Shown here: positions 18,317 through 27,067 of the stretch, piece by piece
Layout of the letters: each line of letters begins with the position of its first letter
How positions within the stretch are numbered: the stretch's first letter is position 1
DNA from: Parathalassolituus penaei
GTDB taxonomy: Bacteria > Pseudomonadota > Gammaproteobacteria > Pseudomonadales > Oceanobacteraceae
Assembly: GCF_026626885.1 (NCBI RefSeq)
Contig: NZ_JAPNOA010000020.1
Coordinates: 1-64,000 of the forward strand
DNA: 64,000 nucleotides
Reading direction: 5' to 3'
The notes under the pieces: generated by a model
Seen by the model: only the letters and a program-made list of their open reading frames with translations
The model's database searches: none
Told to the model about the DNA's origin: nothing
Translations under genes and position numbers: made by a program

Positions 18317-19396
18317 ATGACCATGCAAGGACGCAAAACCGGTCTGAGCGTACCAGCACTGTTACTGGCGCTGCTGCTGACTCCATCACTGGGGTTGGTT
18401 GGCTGCGCCAGTACCCCCGAAAGTGGTCATTCTGGTGCGGCAAATCGTGCCAATCTGACAACTCCCATCTGGGTCACTAATCCTCCCGTACAAGAGGGGA
18501 TGGCTTATGGTGTTGGCAGCATCGAAGCACTCGGTGACGAGACCGCGGCGGTGCGTCGCGCCGGAGAACTGGCCCGTCTCGACCTCGTCAGTCAGCTGCG
18601 GGTAACGGTTTCCGGCAGCGTCCTGCAAGACTCCTCTGAATACCGCAGCAGCGGTGAAGAAACCCGGGTGCAGCAAAGCATGCGGCTACTGGCGCGTAGC
18701 CAGGTGCCGGAAGTTGAGCTGGACGAGCTGCGCATTGCCGATAGCGATGTCTATAACGGTTACGCCTACGCCCTCGCCGAACTCGACCGTGATGCCGCTG
18801 CAAGCCGCATGCGGCGCGGGATTGCGGAAATCGACGAGCAACTGGAAGCCTATCGTTTGCTGGCTGACAGCGGTGTTTCCGGCCCGGTTCTGGAGCGTCT
18901 GCGGGAGTTGTTGCCAGCGGTACAGCTGTTCGCCAAACGCGATGCCATCGCCGCCAAAATGGCGCTGGTTAGCCGTGATCATCACGCGCCAGCCGCTGAC
19001 ACCGATCTGGTGTTGTTGCAGCAGCGCATTTACGACCTGATTGGTGAAGTGAGGGTGGTGCTGGTGTGCCGTGATAACGGTGCCCGGGCGGTAGAATCCA
19101 GTGTGCTCGAAGCCCTTACCCGCCAGGGTATGAAAGTCGCTTCCAGCGGTTCCGGCGACCTGTTTTTTGAGCTCGACGTCGAGTCTGACAGTCAGCTGAC
19201 CCAGGGCAGCTACTATGCATTTCTGAATACGCGAATTATCATCCGCGATAATAACGGCCGGGCACTGAGTTCACTCAGCGTCAGGGCTCGCGGAGTCTCC
19301 GGAATCGAGAGTGTTGCTCGTCAAAAGGCAGCCGAGGCGGTCGCCAACCGTCTGGGTGATGAGCTGGCTAAAACACTGACGGAGCGTCTGCGTTAG
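18317..19396 (+). CDS. LPP20-family lipoprotein
   Basis: The 359-residue protein has a lipoprotein signal (lipobox LVGC). An LPP20-like domain follows at about 50-170 (PIWVTNPP, GVGSIEALGDETAAVRRAGELARLDL), then a second alpha/beta domain after residue 230. It lies 27 bases after lpoB and closes the operon. The stop codon TAG is part of the target sequence of a truncated MITE end that follows directly. It is likely an outer-membrane lipoprotein; the function is unknown. Confidence 0.85.
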   Translation: MTMQGRKTGLSVPALLLALLLTPSLGLVGCASTPESGHSGAANRANLTTPIWVTNPPVQEGMAYGVGSIEALGDETAAVRRAGELARLDLVSQLRVTVSGSVLQDSSEYRSSGEETRVQQSMRLLARSQVPEVELDELRIADSDVYNGYAYALAELDRDAAASRMRRGIAEIDEQLEAYRLLADSGVSGPVLERLRELLPAVQLFAKRDAIAAKMALVSRDHHAPAADTDLVLLQQRIYDLIGEVRVVLVCRDNGARAVESSVLEALTRQGMKVASSGSGDLFFELDVESDSQLTQGSYYAFLNTRIIIRDNNGRALSSLSVRARGVSGIESVARQKAAEAVANRLGDELAKTLTERLR

Positions 19397-19419
19397 GGAC
19401 ACTCTGAATAACTCTGCAC
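19397..19419 (+). mobile_element. Solo end of the IS5-type MITE
   Basis: Starting at the base after the LPP20 stop codon, 23 bases match the left end of the MITE at 40736-40999 (GGACACTCTGAATAACTC, then TGCAC). No matching right end is found before 19690, so this is a decayed or one-ended remnant. The rest of 19420-19689 holds nothing I can identify. Confidence 0.75.
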
Positions 19420-19689
19420 GAGTGTTGAGCGGTTCCCTTGACTAATAAAAACTGATCGCGTGGCAGGACGTTGCGCAAGAGGCATCAGACCCTTCTGCTG
19501 TGGATGCATGACCAACATCCACGGTGGTTTTGAGATCAGGATGATCTATTCCGGACACCTTTATCGTCCGTTCAAAACATCCATACCCAGGGCCAACCGG
19601 CCGCAAGTAGAAACCAGAAACCCTTATTTTGTCATGTTCACCTGACCGGCATGTGTATGTCTGGCAGCAGGGAACAAGTGAGTCGAATC

Positions 19690-19965
19690 ATGGATTCATA
19701 CATCGGAATTATCGGATTTATTGCCGCCTTTTGTACCACTGTGTCGTTTGTGCCGCAGGTTTTGCGTACCTGGCGCACCCGCGACCTGTCAGGCATTTCC
19801 CTGACCATGTACAGCATTTTTACCTTCGGCATCATGGTGTGGCTGGTGTATGGCCTGCTGCAAAATGACTGGCCACTGGTGATTGCCAACGCCATTACCG
19901 GTTCGCTGTCCATGACCATCCTGATCATGAAGCTGAAGTACCGCAATACTGAAACCGGCCGTTAA
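19690..19965 (+). CDS. SemiSWEET-type sugar transporter (PQ-loop)
   Basis: The 91-residue membrane protein has three predicted helices. The PQ motif falls in the first (TTVSFVPQVLRTWRTRDLSGIS) and a conserved aspartate-serine-glycine follows. SemiSWEETs dimerise into a six-helix channel that passes mono- or disaccharides. I chose the ATG at 19690 (MDSYIGIIGF) because it matches the family start; the ribosome site is weak. It stands alone and ends in a strong shared terminator. Confidence 0.9.
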   Translation: MDSYIGIIGFIAAFCTTVSFVPQVLRTWRTRDLSGISLTMYSIFTFGIMVWLVYGLLQNDWPLVIANAITGSLSMTILIMKLKYRNTETGR

Positions 19966-20031
19966 GCCGCGGTCTTCTGGCGGCGGGAATTGTCTTCCAG
20001 ATAAACCGTTAGCCAGACAAAACCGGCACCA

Positions 20032-20064
20032 ACAAAAACAGCGCCCTTGGGCGCTGTTTTTGTT
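20032..20064. terminator. Bidirectional terminator between SemiSWEET and yceI
   Basis: Stem GCGCCC/GGGCGC, extended by AAAAACA/TGTTTTT, with a TT loop. It is T-rich on both exits and separates convergent genes. Confidence 0.9.
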
Positions 20065-20128
20065 TCTGGCTGCTGACAGACGAGTATCCGGTGATGGGGC
20101 CGGGCTCGCCCGTCATGAGACGACAGAA

Positions 20129-20698
20129 TTACTGACGCAGACCTTCTACGTTCAGTTCCAGTTCCACAGGCAGGTTGCCCAGGTAACCGTCCATGCCGTA
20201 GTCACCCAGGTTGATGCTGGTGGTGCCAGAGAAACCGGCACGGTAGCCACCCCATGGGTCTTTGCCTTCGCCAATCTGGGTTACCGGGAAGGTAATGGTC
20301 TTGGTCACGCCGTGCAGGGTGAATTCACCGGTCAGTTCGCCAGTGCCCTTGCCAGTCACCTTGTAGCCAGTGCTCTTGAAAGTAGAGGTTGGGTACTGGT
20401 CAACGGTCAGGAAATCCTTGCTGCGCAGGTGCTTGTTACGCTCGGCGTGGTTGGTGTCCACAGATTCGGTCTTGATGGTAACTTCGATGGCAGACGCTTC
20501 TGGCTTCTCAGCATCCCAGGAGAATTTGCCGGAGAAGTCGTTGAAACGACCAGTCAGCCAGCTGTAACCCAGGTGCTTGACCTTGAAGTTGATGGAAGCG
20601 TGAGCGCCCTGGGTGTCGATAACGTAATCAGCAGCGTTGGCAGCAGTGCTGGCCAGAGCAGCAGCGGATACAGACAGGGCGAGAAGCAGTTTTTTCAT
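20129..20698 (-). CDS. yceI: YceI-family periplasmic lipid-binding protein
   Basis: The 189-residue protein begins MKKLLLALSVSAAALASTAANA, a classic Sec signal, with GGAG before the ATG at 20698. The mature part shows the YceI lipocalin-like barrel: FKVKHLGYSWLTGRFNDFSG and the KSTGYKVTGKGTGELTGEFTLHGVTK block. Members bind polyisoprenoids in the periplasm. It lies directly downstream of a cytochrome b561 gene, the usual yceJ-yceI pairing, so they probably share a transcript. Confidence 0.95.
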   Translation of the reverse strand: MKKLLLALSVSAAALASTAANAADYVIDTQGAHASINFKVKHLGYSWLTGRFNDFSGKFSWDAEKPEASAIEVTIKTESVDTNHAERNKHLRSKDFLTVDQYPTSTFKSTGYKVTGKGTGELTGEFTLHGVTKTITFPVTQIGEGKDPWGGYRAGFSGTTSINLGDYGMDGYLGNLPVELELNVEGLRQ

Positions 20699-20767
20699 GA
20701 TGAACTCCATGTGATTCAAAGTGGCAGTCTTCTGCCGCCAGCGTGAGTTAATTCAGTTAAACAAGGG

Positions 20768-21310
20768 TTACAGGCCTGGGCGCAACATACGACGCAGGGT
20801 GTTGTCCTTGCTGATAACGTGGTGTTTAACAGCCGCCGCCGCATGGGCAACAACCAGTACAATCAAGGTCCAGGCGAGGAATTCGTGTACCTCACCGGCG
20901 CTGTCTTCCAGATTTTCTACCTGCAACAGGGATGGAACCTGGAACCAGCCGAATACGTCAATCGAGCGGCCATCCGCGGTGGAAATCAGATAACCACTGA
21001 CCAGCAGTGCCGCGATCAGTGCGTACAACAGCATGTGCGCCAGATGAGCGGCAGTATTTTCCAGCGGTTTGGCAGATAGCCCGGCCGGAGTCGGGTTGCT
21101 GATACGCCAGATCACCCGTGCTACCAGTGCCAGACCAACCAGAATCCCGATGGATTTATGGGTTTCCAGCGCGTCGTGATACCAGGGGTGGTAAAAATTC
21201 AGGGTCACCATGTACAGGCCCAGACCAAACATGCCGAAAATCGCCAGCGCCATCAGCCAGTGCAGGGCAATCGCAACCAGACCGTATCCGGATGTGGAAT
21301 TCTTGAGCAT
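20768..21310 (-). CDS. Cytochrome b561 family protein (YceJ-like)
   Basis: The 180-residue membrane protein has four helices. Histidines for two b-type haems are visible (ALHWLMA near residue 18, ETHKSIG near 51, and later HMLLYA and HEFLAW). It probably transfers electrons across the inner membrane to a quinol or periplasmic partner. It is operonic with yceI and divergent from a LysR regulator, with 124 bases between the start codons. Confidence 0.92.
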   Translation of the reverse strand: MLKNSTSGYGLVAIALHWLMALAIFGMFGLGLYMVTLNFYHPWYHDALETHKSIGILVGLALVARVIWRISNPTPAGLSAKPLENTAAHLAHMLLYALIAALLVSGYLISTADGRSIDVFGWFQVPSLLQVENLEDSAGEVHEFLAWTLIVLVVAHAAAAVKHHVISKDNTLRRMLRPGL

Positions 21311-21398
21311 GCAGTGGGGCTCCGAGGTAGCAATTGAGAATGTTTTACACAGTACGCAAATGCGGTTGGCTTAAAAATAGCGATTCACGGACAATAGT

Positions 21399-21414
21399 TG
21401 TGCAAATTTGCACA
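21399..21414. promoter_or_regulatory. Perfect 16-bp palindrome, candidate LysR operator
   Basis: TGTGCAAATTTGCACA is an exact inverted repeat in the gap between the divergent cytochrome b561 and LysR genes, 20 bases before the regulator's ATG. Its A/T-rich centre and symmetric arms are compatible with a LysR-type binding site for autoregulation. Binding is inferred. Confidence 0.6.
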
Positions 21415-21434
21415 GCTTGAGTAAGGAACTTGTC

Positions 21435-22367
21435 ATGCTCGGTGAAGATTTAAGCTGGGACGATATTTACGTTGCCTACCGGGTGGCCGAACTTGGCAGC
21501 CTCAGTCGTGCCGGTGAAAAACTCGGACTGAATCACTCCACCGTGTTACGGCGCATCAACCAGTTGGAGCAGCGGCTGGGGGTAAAACTCTTTATTCGCC
21601 ATCAGCGTGGTTATCGTCTGACCGACGAGGGCAACATGATGCTGACCCGTATGCGGCCGATTGTGATGGATATGCAGCGGCTGTTCAGTTCGTTGTCGGC
21701 GCAGGAAGGCTCGCCGGTGGGCACCCTGCGGATTTCGACGGTATCGGACTTTTCGCTGTTCTTTGCGCCGGTGCTATATGCCTTCCGCGAGGCGTATCCG
21801 AATATCCGGGTGCAGGTTGTTGCTACCGACGATGTGTTGTCATTGGCTGAAGGTGAGGTACACGTGGCGATTCGTATGGGCGCTGAACCGCGCGAACCGG
21901 ATCTGGTGGCGCGGCCGCTGATGCCCATCAGCCATGATTATTTCGCGTCGCGCAGTTATATCGAACGTCACGGAGTACCACGCTCCATGGCCGATATTCA
22001 CCATCATCTATGGGTGTTGCCCAGTGGCGAAAAGCAGGGCATTCCAGGGATTTGCGAGCTGGTTGAACGCCTGCACCCGGACCAGATTGTGTTCCAGAGC
22101 AACAGCTTTTCGGATATTCACTCAGCGGTGATTGAAGGTATGGGCATTGGGCCGATTGGTGGCCTGCAGCGTTTTGGCAACTGGGCACCGGCACTGGAAC
22201 GGGTCGATTTTGGACTGGCGGTGCCGGAGTCTCACATGTGGTTTGTGTATCACAAGGACATGCGTGGCAGTGCCCGCATCCGCGCACTGCAGGACTTTAT
22301 CCTGCAGTGGGTGCCGGAGATGTCGGTGCGGATCAACCGCCCGGCGGAGCCGTCAGTCGGCCATTAA
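21435..22367 (+). CDS. LysR-family transcriptional regulator
   Basis: The 310-residue protein has an N-terminal winged helix (GSLSRAGEKLGLNHSTVLRRINQLEQRLG) and a periplasmic-binding-like effector domain (about 90-295). It starts at ATG 21435 with AAGGA seven bases upstream. The domain order and the VLRRI-type recognition helix match LysR proteins of the divergent-target type. Its likely targets are itself and the b561-yceI operon, based on the shared intergenic palindrome. Its 3' end overlaps the convergent gene by 15 bases. Confidence 0.92.
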   Translation: MLGEDLSWDDIYVAYRVAELGSLSRAGEKLGLNHSTVLRRINQLEQRLGVKLFIRHQRGYRLTDEGNMMLTRMRPIVMDMQRLFSSLSAQEGSPVGTLRISTVSDFSLFFAPVLYAFREAYPNIRVQVVATDDVLSLAEGEVHVAIRMGAEPREPDLVARPLMPISHDYFASRSYIERHGVPRSMADIHHHLWVLPSGEKQGIPGICELVERLHPDQIVFQSNSFSDIHSAVIEGMGIGPIGGLQRFGNWAPALERVDFGLAVPESHMWFVYHKDMRGSARIRALQDFILQWVPEMSVRINRPAEPSVGH

Positions 22368-22967
22368 CAGGCTGGGCAGGCCGAGGCTTGAGGCCAGGCA
22401 TGGCCAGTTCTGGCAAATGTGCACCAGCGCTGAGTCCGGGTGAGCCTGTTGGGGTTTGCCCAGTGGTTCCCAGCTGCTGACAATCGCAGCGGCCAGCGAA
22501 TCAAGCGCTGAGGCCTGATGTTCACCCAGCAGGCAATAGACAATCAGGTTGGCGGTCGACAGGTCGTGTGCACTGAGTGGCTGACGATATATCTGACGAT
22601 AACGATCACCGGCTTCTTCCAGTACTCGCAGGGTAAAATAGGCCTGCTGCAGCGACGTCATGTAGGGCTGGTTGCTGGCTTCTGCCGCCACAAACAACGG
22701 GTGGTTGCTGATGGTGCGGTTGATCAGAACCCGCAGGGTATGGCTGTCGTTATCCTGACACCGTTCGAGGCTGCTCAGTTGGTAGTCGCAGTACGCCAGA
22801 ACAAACTGACCGACCTGATGTACGGCCATTTCACTGGGCAGGCTGATGATACGCACCAGTGAGTTGAGGTTCATGGTGATTCGCCGTTCGATGTCGCACC
22901 AGTCGTCGGCGAGGGCATTGTGCTCTGTTCCCCGGAGGTACAACGCCGCGTGCACTGCTTTAGCCAT
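22353..22967 (-). CDS. Protein of unknown function
   Basis: The 204-residue protein has an excellent ribosome site (GGGGAAGAG just before the ATG), which supports expression. It is mostly predicted helix with no signal peptide or membrane span and several scattered cysteines (WCDIE, LAYCDYQ, ERCQD, NWPC). I recognise no family. The reading frame overlaps the LysR 3' end by 15 bases. Codon use resembles its neighbours. Confidence 0.65.
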   Translation of the reverse strand: MAKAVHAALYLRGTEHNALADDWCDIERRITMNLNSLVRIISLPSEMAVHQVGQFVLAYCDYQLSSLERCQDNDSHTLRVLINRTISNHPLFVAAEASNQPYMTSLQQAYFTLRVLEEAGDRYRQIYRQPLSAHDLSTANLIVYCLLGEHQASALDSLAAAIVSSWEPLGKPQQAHPDSALVHICQNWPCLASSLGLPSLLMAD

Positions 22968-23136
22968 TCTCTTCCCCTGTAAGACTGATGGGTGAAAAAT
23001 CTATATTAATCAAAGTGTTACGCCAATTCTTTGGCTCTTGTGAAAAAAGTATAGTAAAGATTGACGCGCCAGCCAGTACGAATCACAAATCCTGACGAAA
23101 TTAAGCATTTGTGTGAAGTGGTACACATACCGGGTG

Positions 23137-24477
23137 TCAGGACTTTGGCGCAAACCCAAGTGGATCAAGGTACAAGCGCCGCAGGAAGGGGAGTGCGGCT
23201 AACGCTCGGCAGAGTAAAAAACCGTAAAGCGCCAGCCATAAACCGGCATTCCCCATAAAACCCAGCAGTTGCCAAATGCCCAGAAATACCAGTGCCGACA
23301 GCAACATGGCATTACGCATGGTGGTGGTGGCTCCGGCGGCAATGGCAACACCATCCAGCCAATAACTGCCAAAGCCAATCAAGGGCAAACCCGCCAGAAA
23401 CAGGCTGTACTGATCCAGCACCGGCAGCAGTTGCGGGTTGTCAGTCAACAATGGCCATAACCAGTCACCGCCCAGCGCACACAGCAGCGTCAGCACCATC
23501 GCCAGTAACAGCGAATCGAGGCCGGTCAGGCGTACCAGTTGCCGAACCTGGTATGACTGCTGACGCGCCAGCGCCTGACCAGCGAGGCTTTCGGCGGCAT
23601 GGGCAAAACCATCCAGCGCATTGGCGATCAGCATCAACAGGCTTAACAGCAGACTGTTGGCGGCCAGCACCAGATCATCCTGGCGGGCACCACCCGCCTG
23701 AAACAGGGTTAACACCAGCAACAGCACCAGAGTACGCACAAACAGCTGGCGGTTGATACGGATCAGCGGCTGCAGGGTTGCCAAACCTGGCCATTGCGCC
23801 AGCCATTGTCGAACGCCCGGCAGGCCGGCGCGGCGGGCAAATCCGTAAGCGGCCAACAGCCCGGTGTAATCCGCCAGCACACTGCCAAGAGCCACACCGT
23901 CGGCGGTCATGCCAACGCCAAACACCAGCACGGCATCCAGACTGGCGTTGACCAGATTGGTCAGCACCATCACCACCAATGGCACGCGGGTGTCACCCCG
24001 ACCAATAAACCAGCCGGTAAACACGTATTGCAGCAAAACCGCCGGAATCGCCAACGCCCGGATTTGCAGATACTCGCGAGCACCACTTTCAACCAGTGCG
24101 CTGGCACCCATCCATGGCAGCAGTGGTGGCAACAGCAGCCAGGCCATCAGCAACAATGGTGGCATTAATGCCAGCGCCAGCCACATGCCGTGTTGCAGGG
24201 CATCCTGTACGCCGCGTTCGCTGAGGCTGCGGGCACAGGCGGCGGTGGTGCCCATCCGCAAAAAGCCGAAACTCCAGCACAGCAGGGTAAACAGCTGTGC
24301 ACCAATAGCGACCGCCCCCAGATGGCTGGCGTTATCGAGGTGGCCAAGAATGGCGCTATCCACGAGACCCAGTAACGGCACCGTGATATTGCTGAGCATC
24401 ACCGGCCATGCCAATGCCAGGATGCGACGCTGTGTCGCGGCAGCGGACGGATGGCTGTCAGAAGGTGAAGCGGGCAT
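23137..24477 (-). CDS. MATE-family efflux transporter (DinF-like)
   Basis: The 446-residue membrane protein has twelve predicted helices and the MATE layout, including LALAWPVMLSNITVPLLGLVDSAILGHL at the N-terminus and a related half starting near residue 230. It likely exports cationic compounds in exchange for H+ or Na+. I take the ATG ending at 24477 as start; the frame extends to 24579 but the extra residues are not MATE-like and would overlap the divergent promoter region. The substrate is unknown. Confidence 0.9.
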   Translation of the reverse strand: MPASPSDSHPSAAATQRRILALAWPVMLSNITVPLLGLVDSAILGHLDNASHLGAVAIGAQLFTLLCWSFGFLRMGTTAACARSLSERGVQDALQHGMWLALALMPPLLLMAWLLLPPLLPWMGASALVESGAREYLQIRALAIPAVLLQYVFTGWFIGRGDTRVPLVVMVLTNLVNASLDAVLVFGVGMTADGVALGSVLADYTGLLAAYGFARRAGLPGVRQWLAQWPGLATLQPLIRINRQLFVRTLVLLLVLTLFQAGGARQDDLVLAANSLLLSLLMLIANALDGFAHAAESLAGQALARQQSYQVRQLVRLTGLDSLLLAMVLTLLCALGGDWLWPLLTDNPQLLPVLDQYSLFLAGLPLIGFGSYWLDGVAIAAGATTTMRNAMLLSALVFLGIWQLLGFMGNAGLWLALYGFLLCRALAALPFLRRLYLDPLGFAPKS

Positions 24478-24533
24478 GGCTGTTATACTCTCGGGATTTT
24501 GAACGCTGATACTAATACAAGGCGGATAACAGA

Positions 24534-25136
24534 ATGAAAGTAACCGGATTGGTTGTACTGCTGGTATTGGCGCTGGCAACGGGCATCTGGCAGGGCGGTC
24601 GTGGTGATGATCGTCTGCAGCAAACGGGAGTCATGATTTACCGGCAAGGTGTGGCGGTGCCTGCTGTCAGCTTTGTTGATCAGCACGGCCAGCCGCGTGA
24701 CCAGAGCCTGTTTCAGGGACGCTGGAGTCTGGTGTTTTTTGGTTACACCTTTTGCCCGGACATCTGTCCAACCACATTGGCGGATATGAACCGGGTCTGG
24801 AAGCAGCTGAGCCCGGAGGTGCGGGGCAAGCTGCAACTGGTGTTGGTATCGGTCGACCCGCAGCGGGATTCGGTGGAGTCCCTGCAGCCATACCTGAAAT
24901 ATTTTAACCCTGAGTTTATTGGCCTCACCGGTAATCCGCAGTCATTACCGGTACTGGCAACCGCCCTGAACGGCTTTTATGCCCGGGTCGAACGTGGTGA
25001 AGGTGCGCCGTACCTGATGGATCATTCGGCCAATCTGGCACTGGTTGACCCGCAGGGCCAGTATCGTGGCTATATCGAACCACCGTTCAAGGGCGAACGT
25101 ATGGTAACGGTGCTGGAAGCGTTAACGGCACAGTAA
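24534..25136 (+). CDS. SCO1/SenC family protein
   Basis: The 200-residue protein has an N-terminal membrane anchor or signal and a thioredoxin-like fold. The CPDIC motif (near residue 80) and a downstream DHSAN histidine are the Cu ligands of SCO proteins, which deliver copper to cytochrome c oxidase or reduce its CuA site. No oxidase genes are in view. It is divergent from the MATE gene; the ribosome site is weak. Confidence 0.93.
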   Translation: MKVTGLVVLLVLALATGIWQGGRGDDRLQQTGVMIYRQGVAVPAVSFVDQHGQPRDQSLFQGRWSLVFFGYTFCPDICPTTLADMNRVWKQLSPEVRGKLQLVLVSVDPQRDSVESLQPYLKYFNPEFIGLTGNPQSLPVLATALNGFYARVERGEGAPYLMDHSANLALVDPQGQYRGYIEPPFKGERMVTVLEALTAQ

Positions 25137-25268
25137 TCATCAGGAGTGCCCGGGTTGGCGATGTCATTAATGCAGTAACCGCTGGCCCCATCTAAAAACG
25201 ATCAAATATTTAACAAAGAGGTGTTATAACTGTCATTTACTAACTGACGTTTTATGACAAGGACCGTT

Positions 25269-26216
25269 ATGCACAAGCCTTTATCACCCAATTGGCTGCT
25301 CCCCATTCTGGGGAGTGCCGCATTGTTTGTGGAGCTGTTACACCATCAGCCAACATGGTTGCCCGATGCTGTAATGGCATACCGCGTATTCCTGCCCGGT
25401 TTTCTCCCATCTCTGTTATTAACCCTGTTGCTACTCACGTTATGGCGGGCTCTGGCATTGCCAGCACTCTGGTTTCCAACCCTGTTTCTGGTTGTGGGGG
25501 AATGTGTTCAGGCCAGCGGCTGGTTGCCGGGGATGGTGTTTGATCCGCAGGATGTGGTTGCTATTCTGGCCTCAGCGGCACTGATCCGGCTTGTTCCAAT
25601 TCAATCGTGGGGCTCTCGTTGTACATATCGGCAAGCCGGTTTCATTTTACCCGTTTTGTTATTGTCTCAAGTGGCCTGTGTTCCACTGGGTGGTATTAGT
25701 ATCGGCTGGGAGTATAGTATCCCGATTTATTTGACCCCGGACGATATTCGCAAGGATCTCGTGCCTGAATATGGTAATACCGCCGTATTGCGTCGGCCCG
25801 GCAAGCTGTATCAGCAAGATCACCGATTGTTTGTGGTGGACAACTGGACCGGTGTGCATATTTTTGATGTAACCGATAACCAGAATCCGGTACGGATTGT
25901 GTTCCTGCCTATACCGGGCGTTACGGATATCGAAGTGAAAAACAACTATCTGTACGCGAATTCCTTTGTGGATCTGCTCAGCATTTCGCTTGCCGATCTG
26001 GATGCAGGCACATTTTCATCCAGCAGTGTGTCCCGCATTGAAGGCATATTGACCTGGGATGAACCAGGGTCGTTTGCAGCCAATGCCTTTTATTACCCGC
26101 GACACATAGGTTCGCAAACACAGTTCCTGATCGGTTATATCGATCCTGAAGGAAATACCTGGCTATATGGAGACTGGCTTAAAGCAGAGCGGTCAGAAGG
26201 GTGGATTGGAAAATGA
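25269..26216 (+). CDS. Membrane protein with C-terminal LVIVD-like beta-propeller segment
   Basis: The 315-residue protein starts at ATG 25269 with AAGGA close upstream. It has about four membrane helices in residues 1-150. The periplasmic domain that follows contains RRPGKLYQQDHRLFVVDNWTGVHIFDVTDNQNP, close to the LVIVD repeat pattern. Its stop overlaps the start of the next gene (ATGA), a lipoprotein with similar blades. The two are translationally coupled and probably form one complex. The function is unknown; LVIVD propellers usually bind proteins. Confidence 0.75.
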   Translation: MHKPLSPNWLLPILGSAALFVELLHHQPTWLPDAVMAYRVFLPGFLPSLLLTLLLLTLWRALALPALWFPTLFLVVGECVQASGWLPGMVFDPQDVVAILASAALIRLVPIQSWGSRCTYRQAGFILPVLLLSQVACVPLGGISIGWEYSIPIYLTPDDIRKDLVPEYGNTAVLRRPGKLYQQDHRLFVVDNWTGVHIFDVTDNQNPVRIVFLPIPGVTDIEVKNNYLYANSFVDLLSISLADLDAGTFSSSSVSRIEGILTWDEPGSFAANAFYYPRHIGSQTQFLIGYIDPEGNTWLYGDWLKAERSEGWIGK

Positions 26217-26998
26217 ATAAATGGATATCAGCATTGCTTGCCTGCTTGTGTCTGGCTCTGACGGGCTGTAGTGATAGTAGCGGTGGGTCCGCTGGAACTG
26301 ATAGTGGCTCTGGTAGTGACGGAGAGCTGGGATCAAACGCTCGTTTTGCTATGCAGAACGGCATTCTGATTGTACTGGATGACCGCCTCAGGCTTGATAC
26401 TTTCAGCATTGATGCGGTTAATGGCGAACTCACTCTGCGGGAATCCTATAGTGCAAATCGTGTGCTGAATACCTTGTTCGCACATGGTGAAAACGAGCTG
26501 TTCGCCGGAACAACCACTGGAACCATGATTTTTCAGGTTAATGAAGATGGTTCTCTGGAATTGGTCGGTGGTATTGATCTTGTATTGAGCAATGATCCGG
26601 TCGTCACGGATGGCTCCGCCATTTATGCCACCATGCGTAGTGATGATGGTGACACCAGCGCGAGCAGTAGCGGTGCTGAACAGGTTAACCAGCTGGTGGT
26701 GTATAACATTGAGCAGCGGGACACGCCTCAGCTGACCGCCACCTTTGAACTGGATCAGCCAAAAGGTCTGGCACTCGAAGACAATTGGCTGCTGGTATGT
26801 CATGCGGGAGGTCTGATGGTGTATGACGTGTCCGAGCGTCTGGCACCGGTTGAGGTCCAGAACTTCACTGAATTCACCTGTAACGATGTCATTGTTATCG
26901 GCAGCCAGATTTACCTGACCCATGATGAGGGCATCCGTTTGCTGACAAACGATGGTGCTGCGTTATGGCTGGCATCTGAAATCCGTATTGGTGACTGA
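26213..26998 (+). CDS. LVIVD-like beta-propeller lipoprotein
   Basis: The 261-residue protein has a lipoprotein signal (LALTGC) and then a Ser/Gly-rich linker. Repeated blades of the form KGLALEDNWLLVCHAGGLMVYDVSERLAPVEV resemble LVIVD repeats. The start overlaps the upstream stop by four bases. It is likely anchored facing the periplasm or surface and partnered with the preceding membrane protein. Confidence 0.78.
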   Translation: MNKWISALLACLCLALTGCSDSSGGSAGTDSGSGSDGELGSNARFAMQNGILIVLDDRLRLDTFSIDAVNGELTLRESYSANRVLNTLFAHGENELFAGTTTGTMIFQVNEDGSLELVGGIDLVLSNDPVVTDGSAIYATMRSDDGDTSASSSGAEQVNQLVVYNIEQRDTPQLTATFELDQPKGLALEDNWLLVCHAGGLMVYDVSERLAPVEVQNFTEFTCNDVIVIGSQIYLTHDEGIRLLTNDGAALWLASEIRIGD

Positions 26999-27020
26999 AT
27001 ACCGGACAGCGGATGTCCAA

Positions 27021-27059
27021 AACAACAAAGGCCGTCCATCGACGGCCTTTGTTGTTTTT
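27021..27059. terminator. Bidirectional terminator between LVIVD lipoprotein and znuB
   Basis: A 16-bp perfect stem (AACAACAAAGGCCGTC with its complement, CATC loop) is followed by TTT. It serves two convergent genes. Confidence 0.95.
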
Positions 27060-27067
27060 GGGGGGAT

